From positions 1 through 38,355 of the IMG/VR virus record IMGVR_UViG_3300007344_000071: 38,355 nucleotides of DNA, one strand, 5' to 3'. Of this stretch, positions 1 through 6,314 are shown piece after piece; position 1 is the stretch's first letter; the number at the start of each line of letters is the position of its first letter. Source of the DNA: a virus. The position numbers and the translations under genes were made by a program. The notes beneath the pieces are model-generated. The model made no database searches, was not told the origin of the DNA, and was given only the letters and a program-made list of their open reading frames with translations.

Positions 1-114
1 AGATTCGCTAAAATACAAGATGCAAATTTGAATGACTTGTTTTATCAAAAAAGATTAAATGAAAAAGTAATAAAGTTAAGAGATGGGTTAAAACAACTAT
101 TAAAAACTAAATAG
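1..114 (+). CDS. C-terminal end of an unidentified gene (cut by window edge)
   Basis: An open frame enters at base 1 and stops at TAG 112-114. It gives 37 residues that are charged and helix-like, ending in GLKQLLKTK. The start lies outside the window and no family can be named. It is followed after 3 nt by the next small gene, so it probably belongs to the same transcript. Joining the window ends does not connect it in frame to the gene cut at 38355, so it is probably a different gene or more sequence is missing. Confidence 0.6.
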   Translation, partial: RFAKIQDANLNDLFYQKRLNEKVIKLRDGLKQLLKTK

Positions 115-117
115 ATT

Positions 118-210
118 ATGAGTAATAAAATTAAAAACAATTTACCACAAATAATTATGTTAATATTTTGTTTAGGTATGATTATTAAAATAATAGTTGG
201 TAAGTTATGA
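118..210 (+). CDS. 30-residue single-span membrane peptide
   Basis: The frame starts at ATG 118, 3 nt after the preceding stop, and ends at TGA 208-210, overlapping the next ATG (ATGA). It has a short basic and polar N-terminus (MSNKIKNNLP) and then one hydrophobic stretch of about 17 residues (IIMLIFCLGMIIKIIVG). The topology is that of a tiny inner-membrane protein. The function is unknown. Tight coupling to both neighbours supports it as a real gene despite its size. Confidence 0.5.
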   Translation: MSNKIKNNLPQIIMLIFCLGMIIKIIVGKL

Positions 211-323
211 GTGATAAAAGAGAAATATATAATTGGATAACAAAAAATCCATTTAAAACAATATTGATAATACATATAATTGAAGTTGCAATATTATTAA
301 GTGCTGTAATTTTATTAACCTAA
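207..323 (+). CDS. 38-residue single-span membrane peptide
   Basis: The ATG at 207 overlaps the upstream TGA by four bases, the translational coupling used throughout this window. The N-terminus is charged (MSDKREIYNWITKNPFK) and is followed by one long hydrophobic segment to the C-terminus (about residues 19-37). This predicts a single-span membrane protein with a cytoplasmic N-terminus. No family is recognised. Small phage membrane proteins at such positions can act in superinfection exclusion or lysis control, but nothing here shows that. Confidence 0.5.
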   Translation: MSDKREIYNWITKNPFKTILIIHIIEVAILLSAVILLT

Positions 324-390
324 TATAAAAACAAGTGAATTAATAAATAATGAGTTAAACAAATAGGGTATAAACAATAAAAAAGAAGTT

Positions 391-552
391 ATGAAAACAT
401 TAGTAGTATTTTTAGTAGTATTAGTTTGCTACATTTTACAATTAGGCGCTAAAGATTGTAGTGCAGAAATAAAATATAAAAACGGAAAAACCTTTATGAT
501 TAAATTTAAAGGGTGGTACGACAAATTAAAACCCAAACAAGATAAACAATAA
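391..552 (+). CDS. 53-residue small protein with signal-type N-terminus
   Basis: ATG 391 follows an A-rich leader (AATAAAAAAGAAGTT). Residues 1-20 are hydrophobic (MKTLVVFLVVLVCYILQLGA), like a signal peptide or anchor, followed by a small charged domain rich in Lys and aromatics that ends at TAA 550-552. It would be a membrane-anchored or exported peptide. No family is recognised. The 67 nt upstream (324-390) carry no convincing gene or promoter. Confidence 0.5.
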   Translation: MKTLVVFLVVLVCYILQLGAKDCSAEIKYKNGKTFMIKFKGWYDKLKPKQDKQ

Positions 553-556
553 GATT

Positions 557-649
557 ATGGAAAAGCAATTACGAAAACTATTTTTATTTTACTTTTTATG
601 TGGGTTTGTATTAGGCTCACTATTATGTACATTTATATTAACTCAATAG
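557..649 (+). CDS. 30-residue membrane peptide
   Basis: ATG 557 lies 4 nt after the previous stop and the frame ends at TAG 647-649. A basic start (MEKQLRKL) precedes a continuous hydrophobic segment (FLFYFLCGFVLGSLLCTFIL), so this is a minimal one-span membrane peptide. It is the last of four consecutive tiny membrane or exported genes at the left end. The function is unknown. Confidence 0.45.
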   Translation: MEKQLRKLFLFYFLCGFVLGSLLCTFILTQ

Positions 650-716
650 ATAAAACAGATTAATAAACAAACAATATGAGTGAATGGACTAAATTAAAAC
701 TTTAATTAAAATTAAT

Positions 717-724
717 TATTTTTG
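717..724 (+). promoter_or_regulatory. Bacteroidota -7 promoter element TATTTTTG
   Basis: The sequence matches the TAnnTTTG consensus of the Bacteroidota primary sigma factor. Its 3' end is 13 nt before ATG 738, giving a leader of about 9 nt. The upstream 40 nt are almost pure A/T with no clear TTTG at the -33 position. It would transcribe the 738-2035 gene group. With only one matching box it remains a prediction. Confidence 0.45.
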
Positions 725-737
725 TAAATAAAAGAAA

Positions 738-986
738 ATGTCAAAAGAGGTAAACAAAGAATTAGAATATGAAGTGGCAATGCGAAAAAGCACAGGTAAA
801 AAAACCCTTGAAGCTTTAAAGAAACTAAATATAAAAAGCCCTAATACTTCAAATAAAATAAAAGTTGCACCTGGATTATGGGTTACACCTGACAAACCTA
901 TTGAAAACGAAAAAGAAAAACAGGCTTTTATTGAGTATATGCAAATAAAATTTCAAAACCAATTAAAATACTTATGTCAGATTTAA
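738..986 (+). CDS. Hypothetical 82-residue protein ahead of the ParB-like gene
   Basis: A soluble, lysine-rich protein of unknown family. It starts at ATG 738, just behind a TATTTTTG promoter core, and overlaps the next gene by 13 nt. A central part contains KVAPGLWVTPDKPIENEKE, which has no motif that can be tied to a function. Its position before the ParB-like protein and the terminase suggests a packaging or DNA-handling accessory role, which is inference from context only. Confidence 0.7.
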   Translation: MSKEVNKELEYEVAMRKSTGKKTLEALKKLNIKSPNTSNKIKVAPGLWVTPDKPIENEKEKQAFIEYMQIKFQNQLKYLCQI

Positions 987-1573
987 ACACGTTTGAAAGG
1001 AAAAGAATAAAACTTTCAAGGCTTTTATCAAATGAAGGCCAATTAAAAGGGGTACCAAAAAACCCGCGAATTATAAAGGATCAAAAATTTAAAGAATTAT
1101 TAACGTCTTTAGAAAAAAGGCCACAACAATTAGAACTTCAAGAACTTTTTGTTGTACCTTACAAAGAATCATTTGTTGTAATTGCTGGTAACATGAGATT
1201 AAAGGGTTGTAAGGACCTAAAATTTAAAGACGTACCTTGTAAAATAATACCAGCTGAAACACCTGAAGAAGATTTAAGGGCTTACGCTATTTCAACAAAT
1301 ATTTCTTACGGTGAATGGAGTTTTGACGACTTAGGCAACGAATGGGAAAGTTCTGAATTAAATTCTTTAGGGCTTAACGTTTGGGAAGAAAACAGCACAG
1401 AATTAGAAGGAATTTATGAAGAAGAAGAAAAAAACGAAAAATCGGCAAACAAAAATAATTTTATTATTACTTTAGATTATACAGAAGAAGATTACACAAA
1501 AGTAGTTACAGCCTTCGCAAAACACACAGAAACACGCGAACATGTTGTTTTTAAATTATTAGGTATTAAGTAA
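974..1573 (+). CDS. ParB-like nuclease-domain protein
   Basis: A 199-residue protein with a ParB/sulfiredoxin-type N-terminal domain at roughly residues 10-92. The signature is VIAGNMRLKGCKDL (GNMR at 72-75), which matches the conserved G-x-R box that in ParB-like proteins binds nucleotide or phosphate, followed by a strand ending VPCKII. Residues 101-125 (YAISTNISYGEWSFDDL) are a second conserved-looking block. A Glu-rich linker (about 138-158) and a small C-terminal domain follow. Proteins of this type are common beside terminases and DNA methylases in Bacteroidota phages. It may bind or nick DNA, but catalysis cannot be shown from sequence. Confidence 0.75.
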   Translation: MSDLNTFERKRIKLSRLLSNEGQLKGVPKNPRIIKDQKFKELLTSLEKRPQQLELQELFVVPYKESFVVIAGNMRLKGCKDLKFKDVPCKIIPAETPEEDLRAYAISTNISYGEWSFDDLGNEWESSELNSLGLNVWEENSTELEGIYEEEEKNEKSANKNNFIITLDYTEEDYTKVVTAFAKHTETREHVVFKLLGIK

Positions 1574-1657
1574 ACAATATAAAATTCTGTATAAAACAAT
1601 TATAACAATATAATATTTTGTATATTACAACAATAACAACGAAAAAACAGCGAAAAT

Positions 1658-2035
1658 ATGCCAAATCCTGAAAATTTAATTGGTAAAGGCTTTGATTCAA
1701 GGCCTGAAAACATTAATAAGAATGGCCGACCCCGTAAAAGCTTTGCTACAATCAACGCAAAATTAAAAAAACAAGGTGTTGAGCCTTTAACTAAAAAACA
1801 GCTGTTAGACTTCTATGAATTAGTATTTAACGCGACTGAAAAAGAATTAGTTGCTTTAAGGAATGACGAAGAAACGCCTTTTGTTATGAAAATGATAATA
1901 CAGGAATTAGGAAGCGCGGCAACACGTTCTAAGGCCTTACAGGATTATAGAAATTATATGTTTGCAGAAGTTGACACAGGACCCGAAATAAGAATTATTG
2001 GTTATGGTGAAACAAAGCAAATTGAAAGCAAATAA
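1658..2035 (+). CDS. Candidate small terminase subunit
   Basis: A 125-residue protein. The N-terminus (NLIGKGFDSRPENINKNGRP, followed by R-K) resembles the glycine/arginine-rich start of DUF5681-type phage proteins. The rest is mainly helical (LTKKQLLDFYELVFNATEKE), as expected for a small DNA-recognition protein. It lies upstream of the large terminase gene, separated only by a homing-type cassette, so the small packaging subunit is the best guess. Its TAA stop (2033-2035) lies inside the first unit of an 18-bp tandem repeat. An alternative is an unrelated DNA-binding protein. Confidence 0.55.
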   Translation: MPNPENLIGKGFDSRPENINKNGRPRKSFATINAKLKKQGVEPLTKKQLLDFYELVFNATEKELVALRNDEETPFVMKMIIQELGSAATRSKALQDYRNYMFAEVDTGPEIRIIGYGETKQIESK

Positions 2036-2068
2036 CACAAAAAAAAGTGTTAACACAAAAAAAAGTGT
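2033..2068 (+). repeat. Exact 18-bp tandem duplication with internal dyad
   Basis: TAACACAAAAAAAAGTGT occurs twice back to back (2033-2050 and 2051-2068). Each unit is a dyad of ACAC and GTGT around eight A's. The first unit includes the stop codon of the upstream gene. The second occupies the spacer and -33 side of the promoter at 2069-2076. The layout suggests paired operator half-sites for a dimeric regulator. A hairpin terminator is less likely, because no T-run follows on the + strand. Confidence 0.85.
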
Positions 2069-2076
2069 TACATTTG
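2069..2076 (+). promoter_or_regulatory. TACATTTG promoter core, leaderless spacing
   Basis: A TAnnTTTG match immediately after the tandem repeat. Only four bases (TTTT) separate it from ATG 2081. In Bacteroidota the start site lies about 4-6 nt after this box, so the mRNA would begin at or within a base or two of the start codon. It probably drives the homing-type cassette, with the repeat as operator. Confidence 0.6.
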
Positions 2077-2080
2077 TTTT

Positions 2081-2659
2081 ATGAAAATCAAAAGAAATAC
2101 AAAGGCTATATATTTAATTGAAAATATGGAAAATGGCCGTATAAAAATTGGGGTTTCTGACAACCCTTCAAAAAGAATAAAAAGTTTAATGTCTCAAGGT
2201 GGGTGTTTAATGACATTAAGATATGAAAGCCACCAAATAACAAACTTTTCAAAAATAGAATCAGACCTACATTCAATGTTTGTTGAAAGTAGATTTGTTG
2301 GCGAATGGTTTAATATTGATTTAAAAGAGGCTAAAAACGCTGTCAAAAGACTTGTTAAAAATAGGCATGATTGCCTAATAATAAGACATTTTGAAGAAGG
2401 TAAGCCAATTGGTGAAATAGCAAAGTTCAATAATGTTTCAAGAACAGCAATTGTAAATTACTTATTAAGTAAAGGTTTTAGGCCTAAAGATAGGAACGGT
2501 AAAACAGCAAAAAAGATTGTTTACAAACCAGCAGAGCCTTATAATGTTGAAAGTTCAATTAGTAATGATAAAATTGCAAAAATGGTCGAATTAAACAATA
2601 AAAAAATTGCAGAAAAAAGAAGTAAAATCAATAAATTAAAAAATGAAAAACCAGCATAA
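2081..2659 (+). CDS. GIY-YIG nuclease with HTH (homing-endonuclease-like)
   Basis: A 192-residue protein. Residues 8-80 fit a GIY-YIG fold of the T5orf172 type: AIYLIE (9-14), IKIGVS (21-26), an Arg near 32, an acidic/His helix (E60, H64) and GEWFNI (74-79). Residues 108-132 (KPIGEIAKFNNVSRTAIVNY) form a resolvase-like helix-turn-helix that would give DNA specificity. Lys-rich C-terminus. It overlaps the following NUMOD1-like gene by 17 nt and is inserted between the terminase-type genes, a classic site for homing endonucleases. The start follows a promoter core by 4 nt, so translation is probably leaderless. Confidence 0.75.
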   Translation: MKIKRNTKAIYLIENMENGRIKIGVSDNPSKRIKSLMSQGGCLMTLRYESHQITNFSKIESDLHSMFVESRFVGEWFNIDLKEAKNAVKRLVKNRHDCLIIRHFEEGKPIGEIAKFNNVSRTAIVNYLLSKGFRPKDRNGKTAKKIVYKPAEPYNVESSISNDKIAKMVELNNKKIAEKRSKINKLKNEKPA

Positions 2660-2816
2660 AAGGAAAAAAGTAAAGATTTATAATGATACTGAAGAAAAAG
2701 AATTTAATTCAATTGGTGAAGTAGCTGAATATTTAAAGTGTAATATTTCAACAGTTTCTAAGGTCCTGAACTTTCACGCTAATACAGTAAAAGGCTATAA
2801 AGCTGAATTTATATAA
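2643..2816 (+). CDS. NUMOD1-like DNA-binding peptide
   Basis: A 57-residue basic protein (MKNQHKRKKVKIYND at the N-terminus). Residues 21-52 follow the NUMOD1 plan: F-N-S-I-G-E-V-A-E-Y-L, then ISTVSKVL (35-42), then a closing G-Y (51-52). NUMOD1 modules are the helix-turn-helix DNA-binding units of GIY-YIG and HNH homing endonucleases. Here it is a separate gene that overlaps the nuclease frame and abuts the large terminase (TAA directly followed by ATG 2817). It may be the split-off specificity domain of the upstream nuclease. Confidence 0.65.
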   Translation: MKNQHKRKKVKIYNDTEEKEFNSIGEVAEYLKCNISTVSKVLNFHANTVKGYKAEFI

Positions 2817-4196
2817 ATGTCACAACTAATAAAAATAAACCCCAATTTATTTAACCCGCTTTATTGGCATATTTTAGACGTTTTAAAAGATCCTGAAATT
2901 AGGCACGTTTATATTTACGGGGGGTCTTCAGCGGCCAAAACTTATTCTTTGGCACAGGCTTTAATGATTGAGGGCGAAAAACAGCAATTTAATTCAATTA
3001 TATTTAGAAAAGAACAGGCTTCAATTAATGATACTATTTACAACGATTTTAAAGAGATTGACGAAAAATTTGAATTAGAAAACAAACTTCAATTATTTTT
3101 AATAAAATTAGCATGAAATAATGTTATAAGATTCAGAGGTATTGACAAAAGTGGAAAAGTAAAAGGGTTAAAAGGCTATAAAAAAATATTATTAGATGAA
3201 TTAGACCACTTTAAAAAGGACGACTTTAAAGAACTTAGAAGACGTTTAAGGGGTGAAGACGGCCAACAGATATTTTATACATGGAATCCAATAAGTAAAG
3301 AACATTGGGTAAAAGAAGACTTAATTGATAAAGAAGATTGGTTAAAATTACCTTTAGAAGTTCCAGGACCTTCAGAATTTACTTCATTAAGTCATAAATC
3401 AGGTAAATGGATTAATAAAAGAGGTGATTCAATACTTATTAAAACTAATTATTTAGATAATTATTGGGTAAGTGGACACCCTGACGAAAATTTTGGGCGA
3501 TATGATAAGCACGTAATACAGGAATTTGAAAACATGAAGATTTTAGATCCTGAAGATTATAAAATATACGCGTGGGGCGAATGGGGTACGCCTAAAGTTG
3601 ATAGCCCTTATATTACACAATTTGAAGACGCTAAACATATAAGCGAAAAGGCTGTATTTAATCAAAATATGCAATTTATTATAAGTTTTGATTTTAATAT
3701 TGATAATACAACCTGTTTATTTGCTCACGTTGGCCATGATTATATTCACTTCTTTGACGAAATGGCCGCGCCTGATTTACCACAATTATTAGAAAAGATT
3801 AAGTTTAAATATAATAAATTTTTAGTCAATTGTATTATTACAGGTGATAATTCAGGAAATAACAGAACCCATTTAATTAGTGATAAGATGAACAGTTACA
3901 GAATGATTAAAAACCTTCTGAACATAACCCAAACACAATTAAAAGTTGTTGTAAACCCAACACACAAAGAAAATAGGGTTACTTGTAATACAATTTTAGC
4001 CTTTCATCCAAACGTATTATTTAACCCGCGTTGTGAACATACGATTTATGACCTTAAAAATGTTGAATGTGATTCAGAACAAAGAATTATTAAAAAAGAT
4101 AGGTCAATTGCTAACCAAAAAGCGGATCATTTTGATACTTTTAGATATATCTTAAACAGATTTAAAAGGAAATGGGTAAAAGATTACAGAAATTAA
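2817..4196 (+). CDS. terL: Terminase large subunit, interrupted by in-frame TGA
   Basis: ATP-driven DNA packaging motor and nuclease. One frame spans 460 codons but has TGA at codon 100 (3114-3116). Walker A is GGSSAAKT (35-42), with Ala where Gly is usual, and Walker B with catalytic Glu is KILLDELDHF (123-132). The C-terminal RNase H-like nuclease shows acidic residues in SFDFNI (D292), TGDNSG (D344) and ADHFDTF (D437, D440). Domain content and length suit the Terminase_3/6 families. The reading frame continues unchanged after TGA (NNVIRFRGIDKSGKVKG, a conserved-looking ATPase stretch), so the stop separates Walker A from Walker B. The next in-frame ATG is only at 3534. It is a nonsense mutation, sequence error or read-through site. 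Confidence 0.85.
3114..3116 (+). other. In-frame TGA inside the terminase ATPase domain
   Basis: The context is AAA-TTA-GCA-TGA-AAT-AAT-GTT. The flanking peptides (IKLA and NNVIRFRG) read on in the same frame. A single G to A change from TGG would explain it. Standard TGA stops end several other genes here (for example 8932-8934, 6912-6914 and 7478-7480), so a genome-wide TGA=Trp code is not supported. Confidence 0.85.
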
Positions 4197-4239
4197 TATT
4201 TTTTTTTATCTTTATAGCGTAACATTAAAAACTTAAAAA

Positions 4240-4893
4240 ATGAAAGTAACAGATAAAATAACAATAACAAACGAAGATAATATTGAGTTAATGGCACGTT
4301 ATCCAGATAACTACTTTGATTTAGCAATAGTTGATCCTCCTTATGGCTATGGAAAAAAAGAAACGGCTATATTAAATTTTAGAATGGAGAAACAAGAGAA
4401 AGAATGGAATATTGCACCGAATGATGAATATTTTAAAGAATTGTTTAGAGTTTCAAAAAATCAAATCATTTGGGGTGGTAATTACTTTCCATTTATTTGG
4501 GGGTTTGGTGGTAGGTGTTTTATTTATTGGCATAAAGGAAATCCAGTTCCAAATTTTGCAGATGGTGAATTAGCTTGGACATCTTTTGATAAAAATGCAC
4601 AAACTTTTGATTACAGATATTACGGTAATTTGCAAGGCAATACAAGTGCTGAAAAGAAACATCATCCAACACAAAAACCAGTTAGACTTTATGAGTGGCT
4701 ATTGGATAACTATGCTAAAGAAAATGATAAAATATTAGATACTCATTTAGGAAGCGGAAGTATTGCAATAGCTTGTCATAATAGAGGCTTTGAATTAACG
4801 GCTTGTGAGTTAGATAAAGACTATTTTGAGGCCTCAATTAAAAGAATTAAAAACCACGTTTCACAAATTACAATTTTTGATTGTGGGGCTTAA
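4240..4893 (+). CDS. Beta-class DNA adenine/cytosine methyltransferase
   Basis: A 217-residue N6/N4-type DNA methyltransferase. The catalytic motif IV, DPPY (32-35), precedes the SAM-binding motif I, DTHLGSGS (167-174), the order that defines the beta class. HPTQKP (142-147) is the usual motif preceding motif I, and E190 ends the SAM-binding strand. It would protect phage DNA from host restriction or mark it. No cognate restriction enzyme is seen. Codon use differs from the neighbours, with Asp almost always GAT, suggesting later acquisition. The leader GTAACATTAAAAACTT resembles those at 32843 and 34409. Confidence 0.9.
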   Translation: MKVTDKITITNEDNIELMARYPDNYFDLAIVDPPYGYGKKETAILNFRMEKQEKEWNIAPNDEYFKELFRVSKNQIIWGGNYFPFIWGFGGRCFIYWHKGNPVPNFADGELAWTSFDKNAQTFDYRYYGNLQGNTSAEKKHHPTQKPVRLYEWLLDNYAKENDKILDTHLGSGSIAIACHNRGFELTACELDKDYFEASIKRIKNHVSQITIFDCGA

Positions 4894-4907
4894 AACAAAA
4901 TTATTAC

Positions 4908-4915
4908 TATATTTG
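4908..4915 (+). promoter_or_regulatory. TATATTTG promoter core, leaderless spacing
   Basis: A perfect TAnnTTTG box followed by four bases (TTAA) and ATG 4920. It marks the 5' end of the glycan cassette 4920-8163. Candidate -33 TTG/TTTG triplets exist upstream (near 4876-4883), but the spacing is longer than ideal. The mRNA should start at or next to the AUG. Confidence 0.65.
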
Positions 4916-4919
4916 TTAA

Positions 4920-5396
4920 ATGTTTGAAGTAGGAATAAATACATTAATTCACCCAACAGCCGAAATTGAAAGGACTGTTTCAATAGGTGATAATTGCAAA
5001 ATTGGTAAAGGCACAGTAATTAGGCGAAATGTCGAAATACGTGACAATGTTGAAATTGGTGAAAACTGTTATATTGATTCAGGCGTTATTATTACAGGTA
5101 ATGCAAAAATTGGAAATAATGTAACACTTAGAAACTTAGTAGTTGTTGCAAGGGGTTCAGTTATTGGTAACGGTTCATTTTTAGCACCCCGCGTAATGTT
5201 TAACAACCTTGACGAAGTTCAAAATTCTGTAGGTGGTGCAATAGTTGGCGAAAATTGTTTTATAGGAACAAACACAGTCTTACAGCATGGAATTATTATT
5301 GCTGATGAAGTTAAAATTGGTTCAATGTCGTTAGTAACCAAAGATATTAGCGAAAAAGGAATTTATTTTGGATGTCCAGCGAAAAAACAAAGTTAA
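4920..5396 (+). CDS. Hexapeptide-repeat (left-handed beta-helix) acyltransferase
   Basis: A 158-residue protein built of [LIV]-G-x-x-x-x repeats (IGDNCKIGKGTVIRRNVEI, IGENCYIDSGVIITGNAKI) across residues 10-150. It ends with the GCPAK motif found in sugar O-acetyl and N-acyl transferases. It probably moves an acetyl or other acyl group onto a nucleotide sugar or glycan. First gene of the glycan cassette, with its own promoter core 4 nt before ATG. A second, different acyltransferase lies two genes downstream. The exact acyl donor and acceptor cannot be read from sequence. Confidence 0.85.
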   Translation: MFEVGINTLIHPTAEIERTVSIGDNCKIGKGTVIRRNVEIRDNVEIGENCYIDSGVIITGNAKIGNNVTLRNLVVVARGSVIGNGSFLAPRVMFNNLDEVQNSVGGAIVGENCFIGTNTVLQHGIIIADEVKIGSMSLVTKDISEKGIYFGCPAKKQS

Positions 5397-5575
5397 AAAA
5401 AGATTCAGAAAAGTTAAGTTCATTATGTAATTTAAGGCCTGACGAAACTTTACTTTTATTAAGCAAATTACCTAAAAAATATTATAAAACAGGCGCTATA
5501 ATTATTCACGCGCTATCTAATAAAGGTTATCAAAGTTTAGATATATTACTAATCATTAATAAATTAAAAGACTAA
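5372..5575 (+). CDS. Hypothetical 67-residue protein in the glycan cassette
   Basis: ATG 5372 overlaps the upstream acyltransferase by 25 nt, and the stop TAA shares an A with the ATG of the next acyltransferase (TAATG at 5573-5577). It has a lysine-rich N-terminus and a helical remainder (PDETLLLLSKLPKKYYKTGA). There is no recognised family. It could be a carrier or adaptor for the flanking acyltransferases, but nothing like an acyl-carrier phosphopantetheine site (DSL) is convincingly present. Confidence 0.65.
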   Translation: MSSEKTKLKKDSEKLSSLCNLRPDETLLLLSKLPKKYYKTGAIIIHALSNKGYQSLDILLIINKLKD

Positions 5576-6138
5576 TGGAGTTAACAAACAGACAAAAATT
5601 TTGTTTAAAAATGAGGGAATTTTTTAGACCTTCAATAAATGTTGTTTTGCCTCAATGGGTTAGAATTGGCCGCAACGTACATATTGAACAAAACGTTGTT
5701 TTTTCTTATCATGGTTTAGGCGCTGAAAAAATAAAAGATGAATGGCTTTTAATACCTCACGCGGGACATATTTTAATTGGCGACAATGTAACAATATTAG
5801 ATTCAGCAATAATAATGAGAGCAACAAAAACAGTTACTTCAATTGGTCCAGGATCAATAATTGGAGTAAAAGCCCATATTGGCCACAATGTTTATATTGG
5901 TCCAGGTTGTTTAATTGGTTCAGGTTGTTTAATTGGCGGGTCTGTAATAATAGAAAAAGACGTTGAAATTGGGGCGGGTGCAATTATAAGAAACAAAGTT
6001 AAAATTGGAAAGGGTGCAAAGATAGGTTTGGGGGCTGTTGTTGTTAAAGATGTAAAAGAGGGTGAAACTGTTGCGGGTTGTCCAGCAAAACCACTTACAA
6101 AAAAAGAATTAGAACAAACAGATAAATTTTTATTATAA
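5575..6138 (+). CDS. Second hexapeptide-repeat acyltransferase
   Basis: A 187-residue left-handed beta-helix protein. Hexapeptide repeats run from about residue 30 to 165 (IGRNVHIEQNVVF; IGPGSIIGVKAHIGHNVYIG; VEIGAGAIIRNKVKIGKGAK). The helix is interrupted by a loop with a conserved-type His (PHAGHILIGDN), and it ends in AGCPAKPL like maltose/galactoside O-acetyltransferases. It is coupled to the preceding gene by TAATG. Two acyltransferases in one cassette suggest a multiply decorated glycan. The substrate is not determinable. Confidence 0.85.
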   Translation: MELTNRQKFCLKMREFFRPSINVVLPQWVRIGRNVHIEQNVVFSYHGLGAEKIKDEWLLIPHAGHILIGDNVTILDSAIIMRATKTVTSIGPGSIIGVKAHIGHNVYIGPGCLIGSGCLIGGSVIIEKDVEIGAGAIIRNKVKIGKGAKIGLGAVVVKDVKEGETVAGCPAKPLTKKELEQTDKFLL

Positions 6139-6154
6139 ACTAAAACAAAAAAAC

Positions 6155-6313
6155 ATGAATTTAATTTTAATAGTAGTAAGTATCATTTTATTAATTATTA
6201 TTTTGACTTTGCCAAGTAAGTTGAATAAGATAATGAAAAACCAAACTAATTTAGACAAAAAACTTGACATTATTTCTAAGAATCAGGGAGTAATTGAAAA
6301 GAAAATTAAGTAA
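6155..6313 (+). CDS. Small single-span membrane coiled-coil protein
   Basis: 52 residues: an N-terminal hydrophobic segment (MNLILIVVSIILLIIILTL) and then a charged heptad-like helix rich in Lys, Asn and Asp. It starts at ATG 6155 after AACAAAAAAAC and ends at TAA 6311-6313, 1 nt before the next ATG (6315). Likely a membrane-anchored peptide within the glycan operon. No family is recognised. Confidence 0.55.
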   Translation: MNLILIVVSIILLIIILTLPSKLNKIMKNQTNLDKKLDIISKNQGVIEKKIK

Positions 6314-6314
6314 T

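Noticed and set aside
676-705. 9-residue frame MSEWTKLKL
   Set aside because: Too short and with no supporting context; treated as part of the upstream leader region.
3114-3116. Alternative genetic code (TGA = Trp) to explain the terminase
   Set aside because: Several well-placed genes end in TGA with ATGA coupling (for example 207-210, 6911-6914, 8931-8934), and TGG is freely used.
6294-6314. TTG start for the deacetylase-like gene, and similar upstream TTG starts at 9525, 18470 and 29732
   Set aside because: Each lies inside the preceding gene and a well-placed ATG follows within 9-39 nt.
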